Shown: in pieces, positions 56,767-64,000 of the stretch
Layout of the letters: every line of letters begins with the position of its first letter
How positions within the stretch are numbered: the stretch's first letter is position 1
Source of the DNA: Algihabitans albus
GTDB lineage: Bacteria > Pseudomonadota > Alphaproteobacteria > Kiloniellales > DSM-21159
DNA: 64,000 nt
Assembly: GCF_003572205.1 (NCBI RefSeq)
Contig: NZ_QXNY01000002.1
Span: 372,001 to 436,000, forward strand
Direction: 5' to 3'
Program-made: the position numbers and the translations under genes
Notes under the pieces: model-generated
Database searches by the model: none
What the model saw: the letters and a program-made list of their open reading frames with translations, nothing else
What the model was told of the DNA's origin: nothing

Positions 56767-58235
56767 CCCGAAACCGCGAAGAAGGCGCGTGCCGCTGACG
56801 CCGCGCTGTCGACCACGGGACCCGGCACGACGAAGAAGAAGAGAACCGCCACCGCCGTACCGCCGATCACCAGGCTGAGTTCGCGGCCGATCGGCCGGTC
56901 GAAGCCTTCCACCGGCTCGTCGAAATACATCAGCTTGACGATGCGCAGGTAGTAGTAGGCGCCGATCACCGAGGTCAGGACGCCGATCACGGCCAGCACG
57001 TAGAGTCCGGCCTCGATGGCCGCGAGGAAGACGTAGAGCTTGCCGAAGAAGCCGGCGAGCGGCGGCATCCCTGCCATCGAGAACATGAAGATGGCGAGCG
57101 CCAAGGCCATCAGGGGATGGGTCTTGGATAGTCCCTTCAGGTCCTCGATGTCTTCGACCATCCGCTCCTTCTGGCGCATACAGAGGATGCAGGCGAAGGT
57201 TCCGATGTTCATCAGGACGTAGATGGCCATGTAGATGGCGACGCCGCGAATGCCCTCGGGCGTGCCCGCCGAGAGTCCGACCAGCGCGTAGCCCATGTGC
57301 CCGATCGAGGAGTAGGCCATCAGCCGCTTGATATTGGTCTGCTGAATTGCGGCCAGCGCCCCCAGGATCATCGAGGCAATGGCGATGAACACTACGATCT
57401 GCTGCCACTGGTCCGCCAGTTCCCCGAAGGGGCCCATCAGGACCCGCACGATCAGTGCCATGGCGGCGACCTTGGGCGCGGCGGCGAAGAAGGCGGTGAC
57501 CGCGGTGGGCGAACCCTCGTAGACGTCGGGCGTCCACATATGGAACGGCACCGCCGAGATCTTGAAGGCCAAGCCGGCCGTGACGAAGACGATGCCGATC
57601 AGGGCGCCGAGCGTCACCCCCTCGCCCGCCGCGGCCTGCGCGGTAAAGATATCCGCCAGAGTGGTGAAGGACGTGGTTCCGGTGAAGCCGTAGACCATCG
57701 ACATGCCGTAGAGCAACATGCCGGAGGATAGCGCACCGAGAACGAAGTACTTCAGCCCCGCCTCGCTGGACCGCAGCGTGTCGCGCCGGAAGGCGGCGAT
57801 CACGTAGAGTGCCAGGGATTGCAATTCGAGACCGATGTAGAGCGAGATCAGGTCGTTGGCCGAAACCATCATCAGCATGCCGACGACGGCAAAGACGATC
57901 AGGACCGGATACTCGAAATGGTCCATCTGCTCGCGGCGGATGTAGCCGAAGGAAATGACCAGGGTTAGCGCGGCCGCGACGAGGATCAGCACCTTCATGA
58001 AGTCGCCGAAACCGTCGTTGATGAAAAGGTCGTTGAAGGCGAAGGTCGCCCGCTCCGGCCCCAACAGCAGCAATGCCAGGGTTCCGATCAGAGCCGCCAC
58101 GGCTAGGATCATCGCTGTCTGCGTCGCCTGCGCCCGCGAGTAGACGCCGACCAGAAGAATGGCGATGCCGGCGCAGGCCAGAAACACTTCCGGCAGCGCG
58201 GCGATCAGGGAGAGGGTCAGGCTTGCGACGTCCAT
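56763..58235 (-). CDS. nuoN: NADH-quinone oxidoreductase subunit N
   Basis: This 490-residue antiporter-like subunit of respiratory complex I lies in the inner membrane. The family core with the conserved lysines and the [21 protein letters not shown] and [16 protein letters not shown] blocks is intact, and the total of about 14 helices is in line with the family. It is the last nuo gene and overlaps birA. Confidence 0.96.
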   Translation of the reverse strand: MDVASLTLSLIAALPEVFLACAGIAILLVGVYSRAQATQTAMILAVAALIGTLALLLLGPERATFAFNDLFINDGFGDFMKVLILVAAALTLVISFGYIRREQMDHFEYPVLIVFAVVGMLMMVSANDLISLYIGLELQSLALYVIAAFRRDTLRSSEAGLKYFVLGALSSGMLLYGMSMVYGFTGTTSFTTLADIFTAQAAAGEGVTLGALIGIVFVTAGLAFKISAVPFHMWTPDVYEGSPTAVTAFFAAAPKVAAMALIVRVLMGPFGELADQWQQIVVFIAIASMILGALAAIQQTNIKRLMAYSSIGHMGYALVGLSAGTPEGIRGVAIYMAIYVLMNIGTFACILCMRQKERMVEDIEDLKGLSKTHPLMALALAIFMFSMAGMPPLAGFFGKLYVFLAAIEAGLYVLAVIGVLTSVIGAYYYLRIVKLMYFDEPVEGFDRPIGRELSLVIGGTAVAVLFFFVVPGPVVDSAASAARAFFAVSG

Positions 58236-58246
58236 GGGTTAACGAC

Positions 58247-59773
58247 TCAATTCAGAGGCCAGAGGCGGGCGAGAGACGTCCCTTCGGACGTTGCCAGTGC
58301 CAACTCGTAGTTCTCGATGAGGTTGGCGACGGAGGCATCCATGACTTCGAGCAGAGGCAGCGGATAGACGCCGAAGATCAGCGCGGCCGCCAGCAGTGGT
58401 GCGAAGACCGCCTTCTCCCGCCAGGACATGTCCTGTAGCGACAGCAGGTCCTTCTTGGTCAGAGCCCCGAAGATGACGCTGCGGTAGAGCCAGAGCATGT
58501 AGGCGGCGCCCAGAACCATGCCGCTGGCGGTCAGCAGGGCGACCCAGGTGTTCGCCTGGAACGCGCCCATGATGACCAGGAATTCGCCGACGAAACCACT
58601 GGTGCCCGGCAGACCGACGCTCGCCAGCATGAAGACCATGAAGACCAGGGCGTAGCTTGGCATGTTCTCGGCGAGACCGCCGTAGCGCGCGATTTCGCGC
58701 GTATGCAGCCGGTCGTAGATGACTCCGACACACAGGAAGAGAGCGGCCGAGACCACGCCGTGACTCAGCATCTGGAAGATCGCGCCCTCCAAGCCCTGCT
58801 GATTGACCGTGAAGATACCGATCGTCACGAAACCCATGTGCGCCACTGAGCTGTAGGCGATCAGCTTCTTCATGTCCTTCTGCGCCAGGGCGACCAGCGA
58901 GGTGTAGATGATCGCCACCACCGAAAGGGTGAAGACCAGGGGCGTGAAGAACTCGGACGCCTCGGGCAGCATCGGCAGCGAGAAGCGCAGGAAGCCGTAG
59001 GCCCCCATCTTCAGCAACACGCCGGCCAGGATCACGGAGCCGGCGGTCGGCGCCTCGACGTGGGCGTCGGGCAACCAGGTATGGACCGGCCACATCGGCA
59101 CCTTGACGGCGAAGGAGGCGAAGAAGGCCAACCAGAGCCAGATCTGCATCTGGAAGGGGAAGTTCTGCGTCATCAGCGTCGGGATGTCGGTAGTCCCGGC
59201 GTCGAAGTACATGGTCAGCATGGCCAGCAGCATCAGCACCGAGCCGGCCAGGGTGTAGAGGAAGAACTTGAAGGCCGCGTAGACGCGCCGCGCCCCGCCC
59301 CAGATCCCGATGATCAGGAACATCGGAATCAGCACGCCCTCGAAGAACATGTAGAAGAGAACGAAATCGAGAGCGCAGAACATGCCGACCATCAGGGTCT
59401 CGAGGACCAGGAAGGCGATCATGTACTCCTTGACGCGGGTCTTGATGGCATCCCAGCTCGCCAGCACGCAGAGCGGCGTCAGCAGGGTCGAGAGCAGCAC
59501 GAAGGGCATCGAAATGCCGTCCACGCCCATGTGATAGCTGATGTTGAAGTCGGGCAGCCAGTCGACCCGCTCGACGAACTGGAACTCCGCCGTCCCGCGC
59601 TCGAAGCCGAACCAGATCAGCAGGCTGAGCGCGAAGGTGATCAGGCTGGTCCAGAGCGCCACGTAGCGGGCGTTGCGCGCCACCACCTCTTCCTCGCCAC
59701 GGATGAAGAGAATGAAAGCCGCACCCAGCAGCGGCAGAAACGTTACCAGAGAAAGAAGCGGCCACTCGCCCAT
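58247..59773 (-). CDS. nuoM: NADH-quinone oxidoreductase subunit M
   Basis: This 508-residue antiporter-like subunit has the conserved [20 protein letters not shown] and [14 protein letters not shown] blocks, which carry the proton-path lysines. It continues the nuoL-M-N order and begins 4 nt after the nuoL stop. Confidence 0.97.
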   Translation of the reverse strand: MGEWPLLSLVTFLPLLGAAFILFIRGEEEVVARNARYVALWTSLITFALSLLIWFGFERGTAEFQFVERVDWLPDFNISYHMGVDGISMPFVLLSTLLTPLCVLASWDAIKTRVKEYMIAFLVLETLMVGMFCALDFVLFYMFFEGVLIPMFLIIGIWGGARRVYAAFKFFLYTLAGSVLMLLAMLTMYFDAGTTDIPTLMTQNFPFQMQIWLWLAFFASFAVKVPMWPVHTWLPDAHVEAPTAGSVILAGVLLKMGAYGFLRFSLPMLPEASEFFTPLVFTLSVVAIIYTSLVALAQKDMKKLIAYSSVAHMGFVTIGIFTVNQQGLEGAIFQMLSHGVVSAALFLCVGVIYDRLHTREIARYGGLAENMPSYALVFMVFMLASVGLPGTSGFVGEFLVIMGAFQANTWVALLTASGMVLGAAYMLWLYRSVIFGALTKKDLLSLQDMSWREKAVFAPLLAAALIFGVYPLPLLEVMDASVANLIENYELALATSEGTSLARLWPLN

Positions 59774-59777
59774 CGGT

Positions 59778-61724
59778 TCACCCAGCCGTCGTCACGATGT
59801 ACCAGGTGATCAGCGCGACGACCCCGATCAGCATGGCAAAGGCATAGTGGTAGACGTAGCCGCTCTGCAGACGGCTGGCGCGTCGCGCCAGATCGCGCGT
59901 CAGCGCGGCGACGCCGTCCGGCCCCACCCCGTCGATCAAGGCGCCGTCTCCAGCCTTCCAGAGACCGTTGCCCAGATACCAGGCGGGACGCACGAAGGCG
60001 GCGTCGTAGAGTTCGTCGAAGTACCACTTGCGCAGTGAGAAGAGGTAGAGCGGCCTGAACCGCTGCGCGACGAGGCCCGGCAAGTCCGGCCGCCGCACGT
60101 ACATCACCCAGGCCAGCGCAATACCGGCAAGGGTCATGACCATCGGCAAGGCCTTCACCCAGAAGGGGACGTGATGCGCCTCCTCGATGATGTCGTTCAG
60201 GGCGAAGATGGCGCCGTTCCAGAACGCCTCCCGCCCGTCGCCGACGAAGGGTCCGTAGAACAGCGCGCCGGCGCCGAGCGCCCCGGCCGCAAGGACGTAG
60301 AGCGGCCAGATCATCACCCGCGGTGCCTCGTGGGCATGCTCGTAGGTATGAGCGTCGGCCCGTGTCTCGCCGTGGAAGGTCAGGAACAGCAAGCGGAAGG
60401 AGTAGAAGGCCGTCATCAGCGCCGCCGCGATGCCGAGCCAGAAGGCGAAGCCGCCGGCACCGCTGTGCGCCGCGTAGGCCGCCTCCAGAACGATGTCCTT
60501 GGAATAAAAACCGGCGAAGCCGATTCCCAGCCCGGGAATGCCGAAGCCGACCAGGGCCAAGGTGCCGACCCACATCAGACCGTAGGTCACCGGGATCTTC
60601 TTATAGAGCCCGCCCATCTTGAACATGTCCTGTTCATGATGCATGGCATGGATGACCGCGCCGGCGCCCAGGAACAGCAGCGCCTTGAAGAAGGCATGGG
60701 TCATCAGGTGGAACATGGCCGCGCCGTAGGCCGACACGCCGGCGGCGAAGAACATGTAGCCGAGCTGCGAGCAAGTCGAATAGGCGATCACCCGCTTGAT
60801 GTCGGTCTGGGTCAGGCCGACGGTCGCCGCGAAGAAGGCGGTCGCGCCGCCGACGATGGTCACCACCGTGAGCGCGTCGGGGGCGAACTCAAAGACAGGC
60901 GACATGCGGCAGACCAGGAACACGCCGGCCGTGACCATGGTGGCCGCGTGGATCAGCGCCGAAACCGGGGTCGGCCCCTCCATGGCATCCGGCAGCCAGG
61001 TGTGCAGTCCGAGCTGCGCCGACTTGCCCATCGCGCCGATGAACAGCAGCAGGCAGATCACCGTCAGGGCATGCCATTCGATGCCGAAGGCCGTGACCAC
61101 CACATCCTGATATTCGGCGGCGCGGCCGAAGATCTGATCGAACTCGACCGATCCGAACAGCAGGAAGATCGCGGCGATGCCGAGGGCATAGGCGATGTCG
61201 CCGACGCGATTGACCAGAAAGGCCTTCATGGCGGCGGCATTGGCGCTGGGCCGGTCGTACCAGAAGCCGATCAGCAGGTAGGACGCAAGACCGACCCCTT
61301 CCCACCCGAAGAACATCTGCACCAGATTGTCGGCGCTCACCAGCATCAGCATGAAGAAGGTGAAGAGCGACAGATAGGCCATGAAACGCGGGATCGACTT
61401 GTCCTCGGCCATGTAGCCGACCGAGTAGAGATGGACGATCGCGGAGACGATGGTCACCACGCAGAACATGATGGCGGTCAGGGTATCGACCCTGAGAGCC
61501 CAACTCAGCTCGAACCGGCCGGAGTCGATCCAGGTGAAGAGTTCCGTGGTGCGGGTGTTGCCGCCCAGGGCGACGTCGATAAAGACCGTGATCGACAGCA
61601 GGGCGGCGAGAATCAGCAGGCTGCAGGTCACCACCTGTGCGCCGCGGTCGCCGAGCGCACGTCCGAACAGGCCGGCCAGAAGCGCGCCGATCAGCGGCAG
61701 GAAGACGATAATGGCGTCGATCAT
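59778..61724 (-). CDS. nuoL: NADH-quinone oxidoreductase subunit L
   Basis: This 648-residue subunit is the largest antiporter-like part of complex I. The conserved [20 protein letters not shown] and [17 protein letters not shown] blocks are intact. The long C-terminal part contains the helix that runs along the membrane arm (about residues 530-600). It is followed by nuoM. Confidence 0.97.
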   Translation of the reverse strand: MIDAIIVFLPLIGALLAGLFGRALGDRGAQVVTCSLLILAALLSITVFIDVALGGNTRTTELFTWIDSGRFELSWALRVDTLTAIMFCVVTIVSAIVHLYSVGYMAEDKSIPRFMAYLSLFTFFMLMLVSADNLVQMFFGWEGVGLASYLLIGFWYDRPSANAAAMKAFLVNRVGDIAYALGIAAIFLLFGSVEFDQIFGRAAEYQDVVVTAFGIEWHALTVICLLLFIGAMGKSAQLGLHTWLPDAMEGPTPVSALIHAATMVTAGVFLVCRMSPVFEFAPDALTVVTIVGGATAFFAATVGLTQTDIKRVIAYSTCSQLGYMFFAAGVSAYGAAMFHLMTHAFFKALLFLGAGAVIHAMHHEQDMFKMGGLYKKIPVTYGLMWVGTLALVGFGIPGLGIGFAGFYSKDIVLEAAYAAHSGAGGFAFWLGIAAALMTAFYSFRLLFLTFHGETRADAHTYEHAHEAPRVMIWPLYVLAAGALGAGALFYGPFVGDGREAFWNGAIFALNDIIEEAHHVPFWVKALPMVMTLAGIALAWVMYVRRPDLPGLVAQRFRPLYLFSLRKWYFDELYDAAFVRPAWYLGNGLWKAGDGALIDGVGPDGVAALTRDLARRASRLQSGYVYHYAFAMLIGVVALITWYIVTTAG

Positions 61725-61731
61725 ATCGGCC

Positions 61732-62043
61732 TCAGCCCTTCATCATGTTGATGTCTTCCACCGCGATCGAACCGCGGTTGCGGAAGTACACCACGAGGAT
61801 GGCGAGACCGATGGCGGCCTCGGCTGCCGCCACAGTCAGAATCAGCATGGCGAAAACCTGGCCGACCAAATCGCCGAGATGCCAGGAGAAGGCGACCAGG
61901 TTGATGTTGACGGCCAACAGCATCAGCTCGATCGACATCAGGATGATGATCACGTTCTTGCGGTTCAGGAAGATCCCGAACATGCCGAGCGTGAAGAGGA
62001 TGGCCGCGACCGTCAGGTAGTGTCCGAGCGTCAGTTCCCACAT
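61732..62043 (-). CDS. nuoK: NADH-quinone oxidoreductase subunit K
   Basis: This 103-residue subunit has three membrane helices. The conserved glutamates are in [17 protein letters not shown] and [14 protein letters not shown]. The size is normal. Confidence 0.96.
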   Translation of the reverse strand: MWELTLGHYLTVAAILFTLGMFGIFLNRKNVIIILMSIELMLLAVNINLVAFSWHLGDLVGQVFAMLILTVAAAEAAIGLAILVVYFRNRGSIAVEDINMMKG

Positions 62044-62046
62044 CGC

Positions 62047-62664
62047 TCAGATCCCGCTTCCGCTCGGCACGTCCTTGACCTCGACCGCCTCGCTGCGCTG
62101 GAGCGCGATCTGACGCGCGATCGACTGGCGCTTGACACCCTCGCGCTGGCGCAGGGTGAGCACGATCGCCCCGATCATCGCGACCAGGAGGATCAGACCG
62201 GAGGCCTGAAACAGGTAGACGTAGTCGGTATAGAGAACGCGGCCCAAGGCCTCCGTATTGGTCACCTGCTCGCTGGGCGGGATCGGAACGCGCGCCACCG
62301 TCCCGGCCGCTTCCGGGGCGCCGAAGTAGAAGCCGGCGACCATCACCAGTTCGACCATCAGGATCAGACCGATCAGGGCGCCGATCGGCAGGTACTGCAG
62401 GAAGCCCTGGCGCAGCTCGGCAATGTTCACGTCGAGCATCATCACGACGAAGAGGAACAGCACGGCGACCGCGCCGACATAGACGACCACCAGGATCATC
62501 GCCAGGAACTCGGCACCGATCAGCACGAAGAGGCCCGCCGCATTGAAGAAGGCGAGAATCAAGAACAGCACCGAATGGACCGGGTTGCGCGACGAAATCA
62601 CCATCACGGCCGAGGCGACCATGATGGCGCTGAACAGATAGAAGCAGAGAACCTGCACGATCAT
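62047..62664 (-). CDS. nuoJ: NADH-quinone oxidoreductase subunit J
   Basis: This 205-residue membrane subunit of complex I contains the conserved VLFLILAFFNAAGLFVL and VVYVGAVAVLFLFVVMML blocks, the latter with the pi-bulge helix near the quinone site. It lies 157 nt downstream of nuoI, the largest gap in this operon. Confidence 0.95.
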   Translation of the reverse strand: MIVQVLCFYLFSAIMVASAVMVISSRNPVHSVLFLILAFFNAAGLFVLIGAEFLAMILVVVYVGAVAVLFLFVVMMLDVNIAELRQGFLQYLPIGALIGLILMVELVMVAGFYFGAPEAAGTVARVPIPPSEQVTNTEALGRVLYTDYVYLFQASGLILLVAMIGAIVLTLRQREGVKRQSIARQIALQRSEAVEVKDVPSGSGI

Positions 62665-62821
62665 TCGATCTTCCCCGACACCCGATCTTCCGCGCTTCGC
62701 CGCGCGCCTGCCGCAATCATAAACCGGCGGCCTCCCCTCGCCGCCCGAACCGCAGCCCTAGGTCCCCAAGCGGCGAGCGTCACTTTTGTTGCGCCGCGGC
62801 AACGGCGCCCTCTCATACGCC

Positions 62822-63310
62822 CTAGCGATAGGGTGCGTCGAGGGCGATGTTCTGTGCGATCTCCTGCTCCCAGCGGTCGCCATTCTCGAGCAGCTTGTCC
62901 TTGTTGTAGAACAGCTCCTCGCGCGTCTCGGCCGCAAACTCGAAGTTCGGCCCCTCGACGATGGCGTCGACCGGGCAGGCCTCCTGACAGAGGCCGCAGT
63001 AGATGCACTTGGTCATATCGATGTCGTAGCGCGTCGTCCGGCGGCTGCCGTCGGCCCGCGGTTCGGCTTCGATGGTGATGGCCAGGGCCGGGCAGATCGC
63101 CTCGCACAGCTTGCAGGCGATGCAACGCTCCTCCCCGTTGGGATAGCGCCGCAGGGCGTGCTCGCCGCGAAAACGGGGACTGAGCGCCCCCTTCTCGTAG
63201 GGATAGTTCAGCGTGACCTTGGGGCGGAACATGTAGCGAAAGGTAAGGGCCATACCGCCCAGCAGTTCGCTGAGCAGCAGGCTACGCGCGGTTCGGTCCA
63301 GCATCGCCAT
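62822..63310 (-). CDS. nuoI: NADH-quinone oxidoreductase subunit I
   Basis: This 162-residue ferredoxin-like subunit carries two 4Fe-4S clusters, N6a and N6b, bound by [12 protein letters not shown] and [12 protein letters not shown]. Electrons pass from NuoG to NuoB through it. It follows nuoH by 34 nt. Confidence 0.97.
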   Translation of the reverse strand: MAMLDRTARSLLLSELLGGMALTFRYMFRPKVTLNYPYEKGALSPRFRGEHALRRYPNGEERCIACKLCEAICPALAITIEAEPRADGSRRTTRYDIDMTKCIYCGLCQEACPVDAIVEGPNFEFAAETREELFYNKDKLLENGDRWEQEIAQNIALDAPYR

Positions 63311-63344
63311 GGCGATTTCGGCCTCCTTTGAGCCCGGGTTCCGA

Positions 63345-64000
63345 TCAGGCCGGCAGCCAGTCGAAGTAGATCAGTACGCCAGCCGTCAAAATCACCCAGG
63401 CCAGGGAAATCGGCAGAAAGACTTTCCAGCCCAGGCGCATCAGTTGGTCGTAGCGGTAGCGCGGAAAGGTCGCGCGTATCCACAGGAAGAAGAAAAGCAC
63501 CAGCGCCACCTTCGCCGCGAACCAGACCGGTCCGGGAATCCAGGTGAAAGGCGCGATATCCATGATCGGCAGCCAGCCGCCGAGGAAGAAGATCGTCACC
63601 ATCGCGCTCATCAGAATCATGTTGGCGTATTCGCCGAGGAAGAAGAGCGCGAAGGTCATCGAGGAGTATTCGACGAAGTACCCGGCCACCAGCTCCGACT
63701 CGCCTTCCGGCAGATCGAAGGGCGCACGGTTGGTCTCGGCCAAAACCGAGATGAAGAAGATCACGAACATCGGCAGCAGCGGGATCGCGTACCAGAGACC
63801 CTGCTGAGCATTGACGATGTCGGTGAGGTTCAACGAACCGGCGCAGAGCACGACGGTTATCAGCACGAAGCCCATCGAGACTTCGTAGGAGACCATCTGC
63901 GCCGCCGAGCGCAGAGCGCCGAGGAAAGGATATTTGGAGTTGGAGGCCCAGCCGGCCATGATCACGCCGTAGACGCCGAGCGAGGACACGGCAAAAAGGA
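63345..64000 (-). CDS. nuoH: NADH-quinone oxidoreductase subunit H (partial)
   Basis: This is the C-terminal 218 or so residues of the membrane subunit at the quinone cavity; the start lies beyond the right edge. The conserved segments [20 protein letters not shown] and [20 protein letters not shown] are intact and place it firmly. A GTG at 63989 is internal, not the start. Confidence 0.95.
   Translation of the reverse strand, partial: LFAVSSLGVYGVIMAGWASNSKYPFLGALRSAAQMVSYEVSMGFVLITVVLCAGSLNLTDIVNAQQGLWYAIPLLPMFVIFFISVLAETNRAPFDLPEGESELVAGYFVEYSSMTFALFFLGEYANMILMSAMVTIFFLGGWLPIMDIAPFTWIPGPVWFAAKVALVLFFFLWIRATFPRYRYDQLMRLGWKVFLPISLAWVILTAGVLIYFDWLPA

Noticed and set aside
55987-57537. Extended birA reading starting inside nuoN
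   Set aside because: The upstream part is an alternative frame of nuoN. The ATG at 56766 gives the normal BirA N-terminus.
60171-61751. Open frame of about 526 codons antisense to nuoL
   Set aside because: The His/Glu/Gln-rich translation is the mirror of membrane-helix codons and has no recognisable domain.
1-64000. CRISPR array, prophage, insertion sequence, rRNA or tRNA genes
   Set aside because: I looked for direct-repeat arrays, transposase or integrase motifs and tRNA-like cloverleafs and found none. The gene order is that of a conserved chromosome.

Overview
The window is a stretch of high-GC chromosome from an alphaproteobacterium, most likely in the Rhodospirillales/Kiloniellales/Rhodovibrionales range. 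The evidence is the gene set and order: nuoHIJKLMN-birA-coaX-rnj-mce, rpsB-tsf-pyrH-frr-uppS-cdsA-dxr-rseP-bamA-lpxD-fabZ-lpxA-lpxI-lpxB, and trpGDC-moaC-moeA-lexA-comEC-gltX-gltA. Supporting signs are LpxI in place of LpxH, a short ProS, a BirA without a DNA-binding domain, and an alphaproteobacterial GAAC-N7-GAAC LexA box. I saw no rRNA, tRNA, CRISPR array, prophage or insertion sequence. Nearly all of the sequence is coding.

Layout. (1) 1-5476, minus strand: a peptide/nickel-type ABC importer with a Tat-exported binding protein, two permeases and a single ATPase holding two nucleotide-binding domains, which runs off the left edge. (2) 5896-7146, minus: an alpha/beta-hydrolase fused to OsmC. 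(3) 7317-11723, plus: a Nudix hydrolase, then a sulfur cluster (cysteine synthase, AlaX tRNA editing protein, mercaptopyruvate sulfurtransferase, double GNAT protein). (4) 11864-16203, minus: a divergent polysaccharide deacetylase, then cueR and copA with a textbook CueR operator. (5) 16344-21366, plus: trpGDC, moaC, moeA and lexA with its SOS box. (6) 21400-27150: comEC (minus), then gltX, gltA and a DksA-like zinc finger (plus). (7) 27147-41624, minus: the lipid A, outer-membrane assembly, isoprenoid and ribosome block from rpsB to lpxB. (8) 41986-49537, minus: dnaE, lolD, lolC/E, proS and a secreted protein of unknown function. (9) 49703-52611, plus: a purine permease, a structured terminator region, a GST and a DUF7002-like protein. 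(10) 52620-64000, minus: DUF1467, mce, rnj, coaX, birA and the distal nuo operon, ending inside nuoH.

Functional links. Lipid A precursor synthesis (LpxA, FabZ, LpxD, LpxI, LpxB), beta-barrel insertion (BamA), the site-2 protease RseP and isoprenoid/phospholipid enzymes (Dxr, UppS, CdsA) sit in one run behind the translation genes rpsB, tsf and frr, so envelope growth and translation appear genetically linked. The sulfur cluster joins cysteine synthesis to sulfur transfer and to removal of mischarged amino acids from tRNA-Ala.

Most of the window is ordinary housekeeping. The least explained structure is non-coding. A repeat of about 141 bp occurs twice in opposite orientations (11727-11867, 52935-53076) with a shortened copy at 53494-53538. 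A different hairpin-rich element lies at 41886-41989. In all four places the TAG stop codon of a neighbouring gene lies in the CTAG at the element's edge. Other points worth checking are an apparently leaderless copA transcript, a structured candidate small RNA before a perfect terminator at 51245-51281, fused or duplicated-domain proteins, and the DUF7002-like gene.
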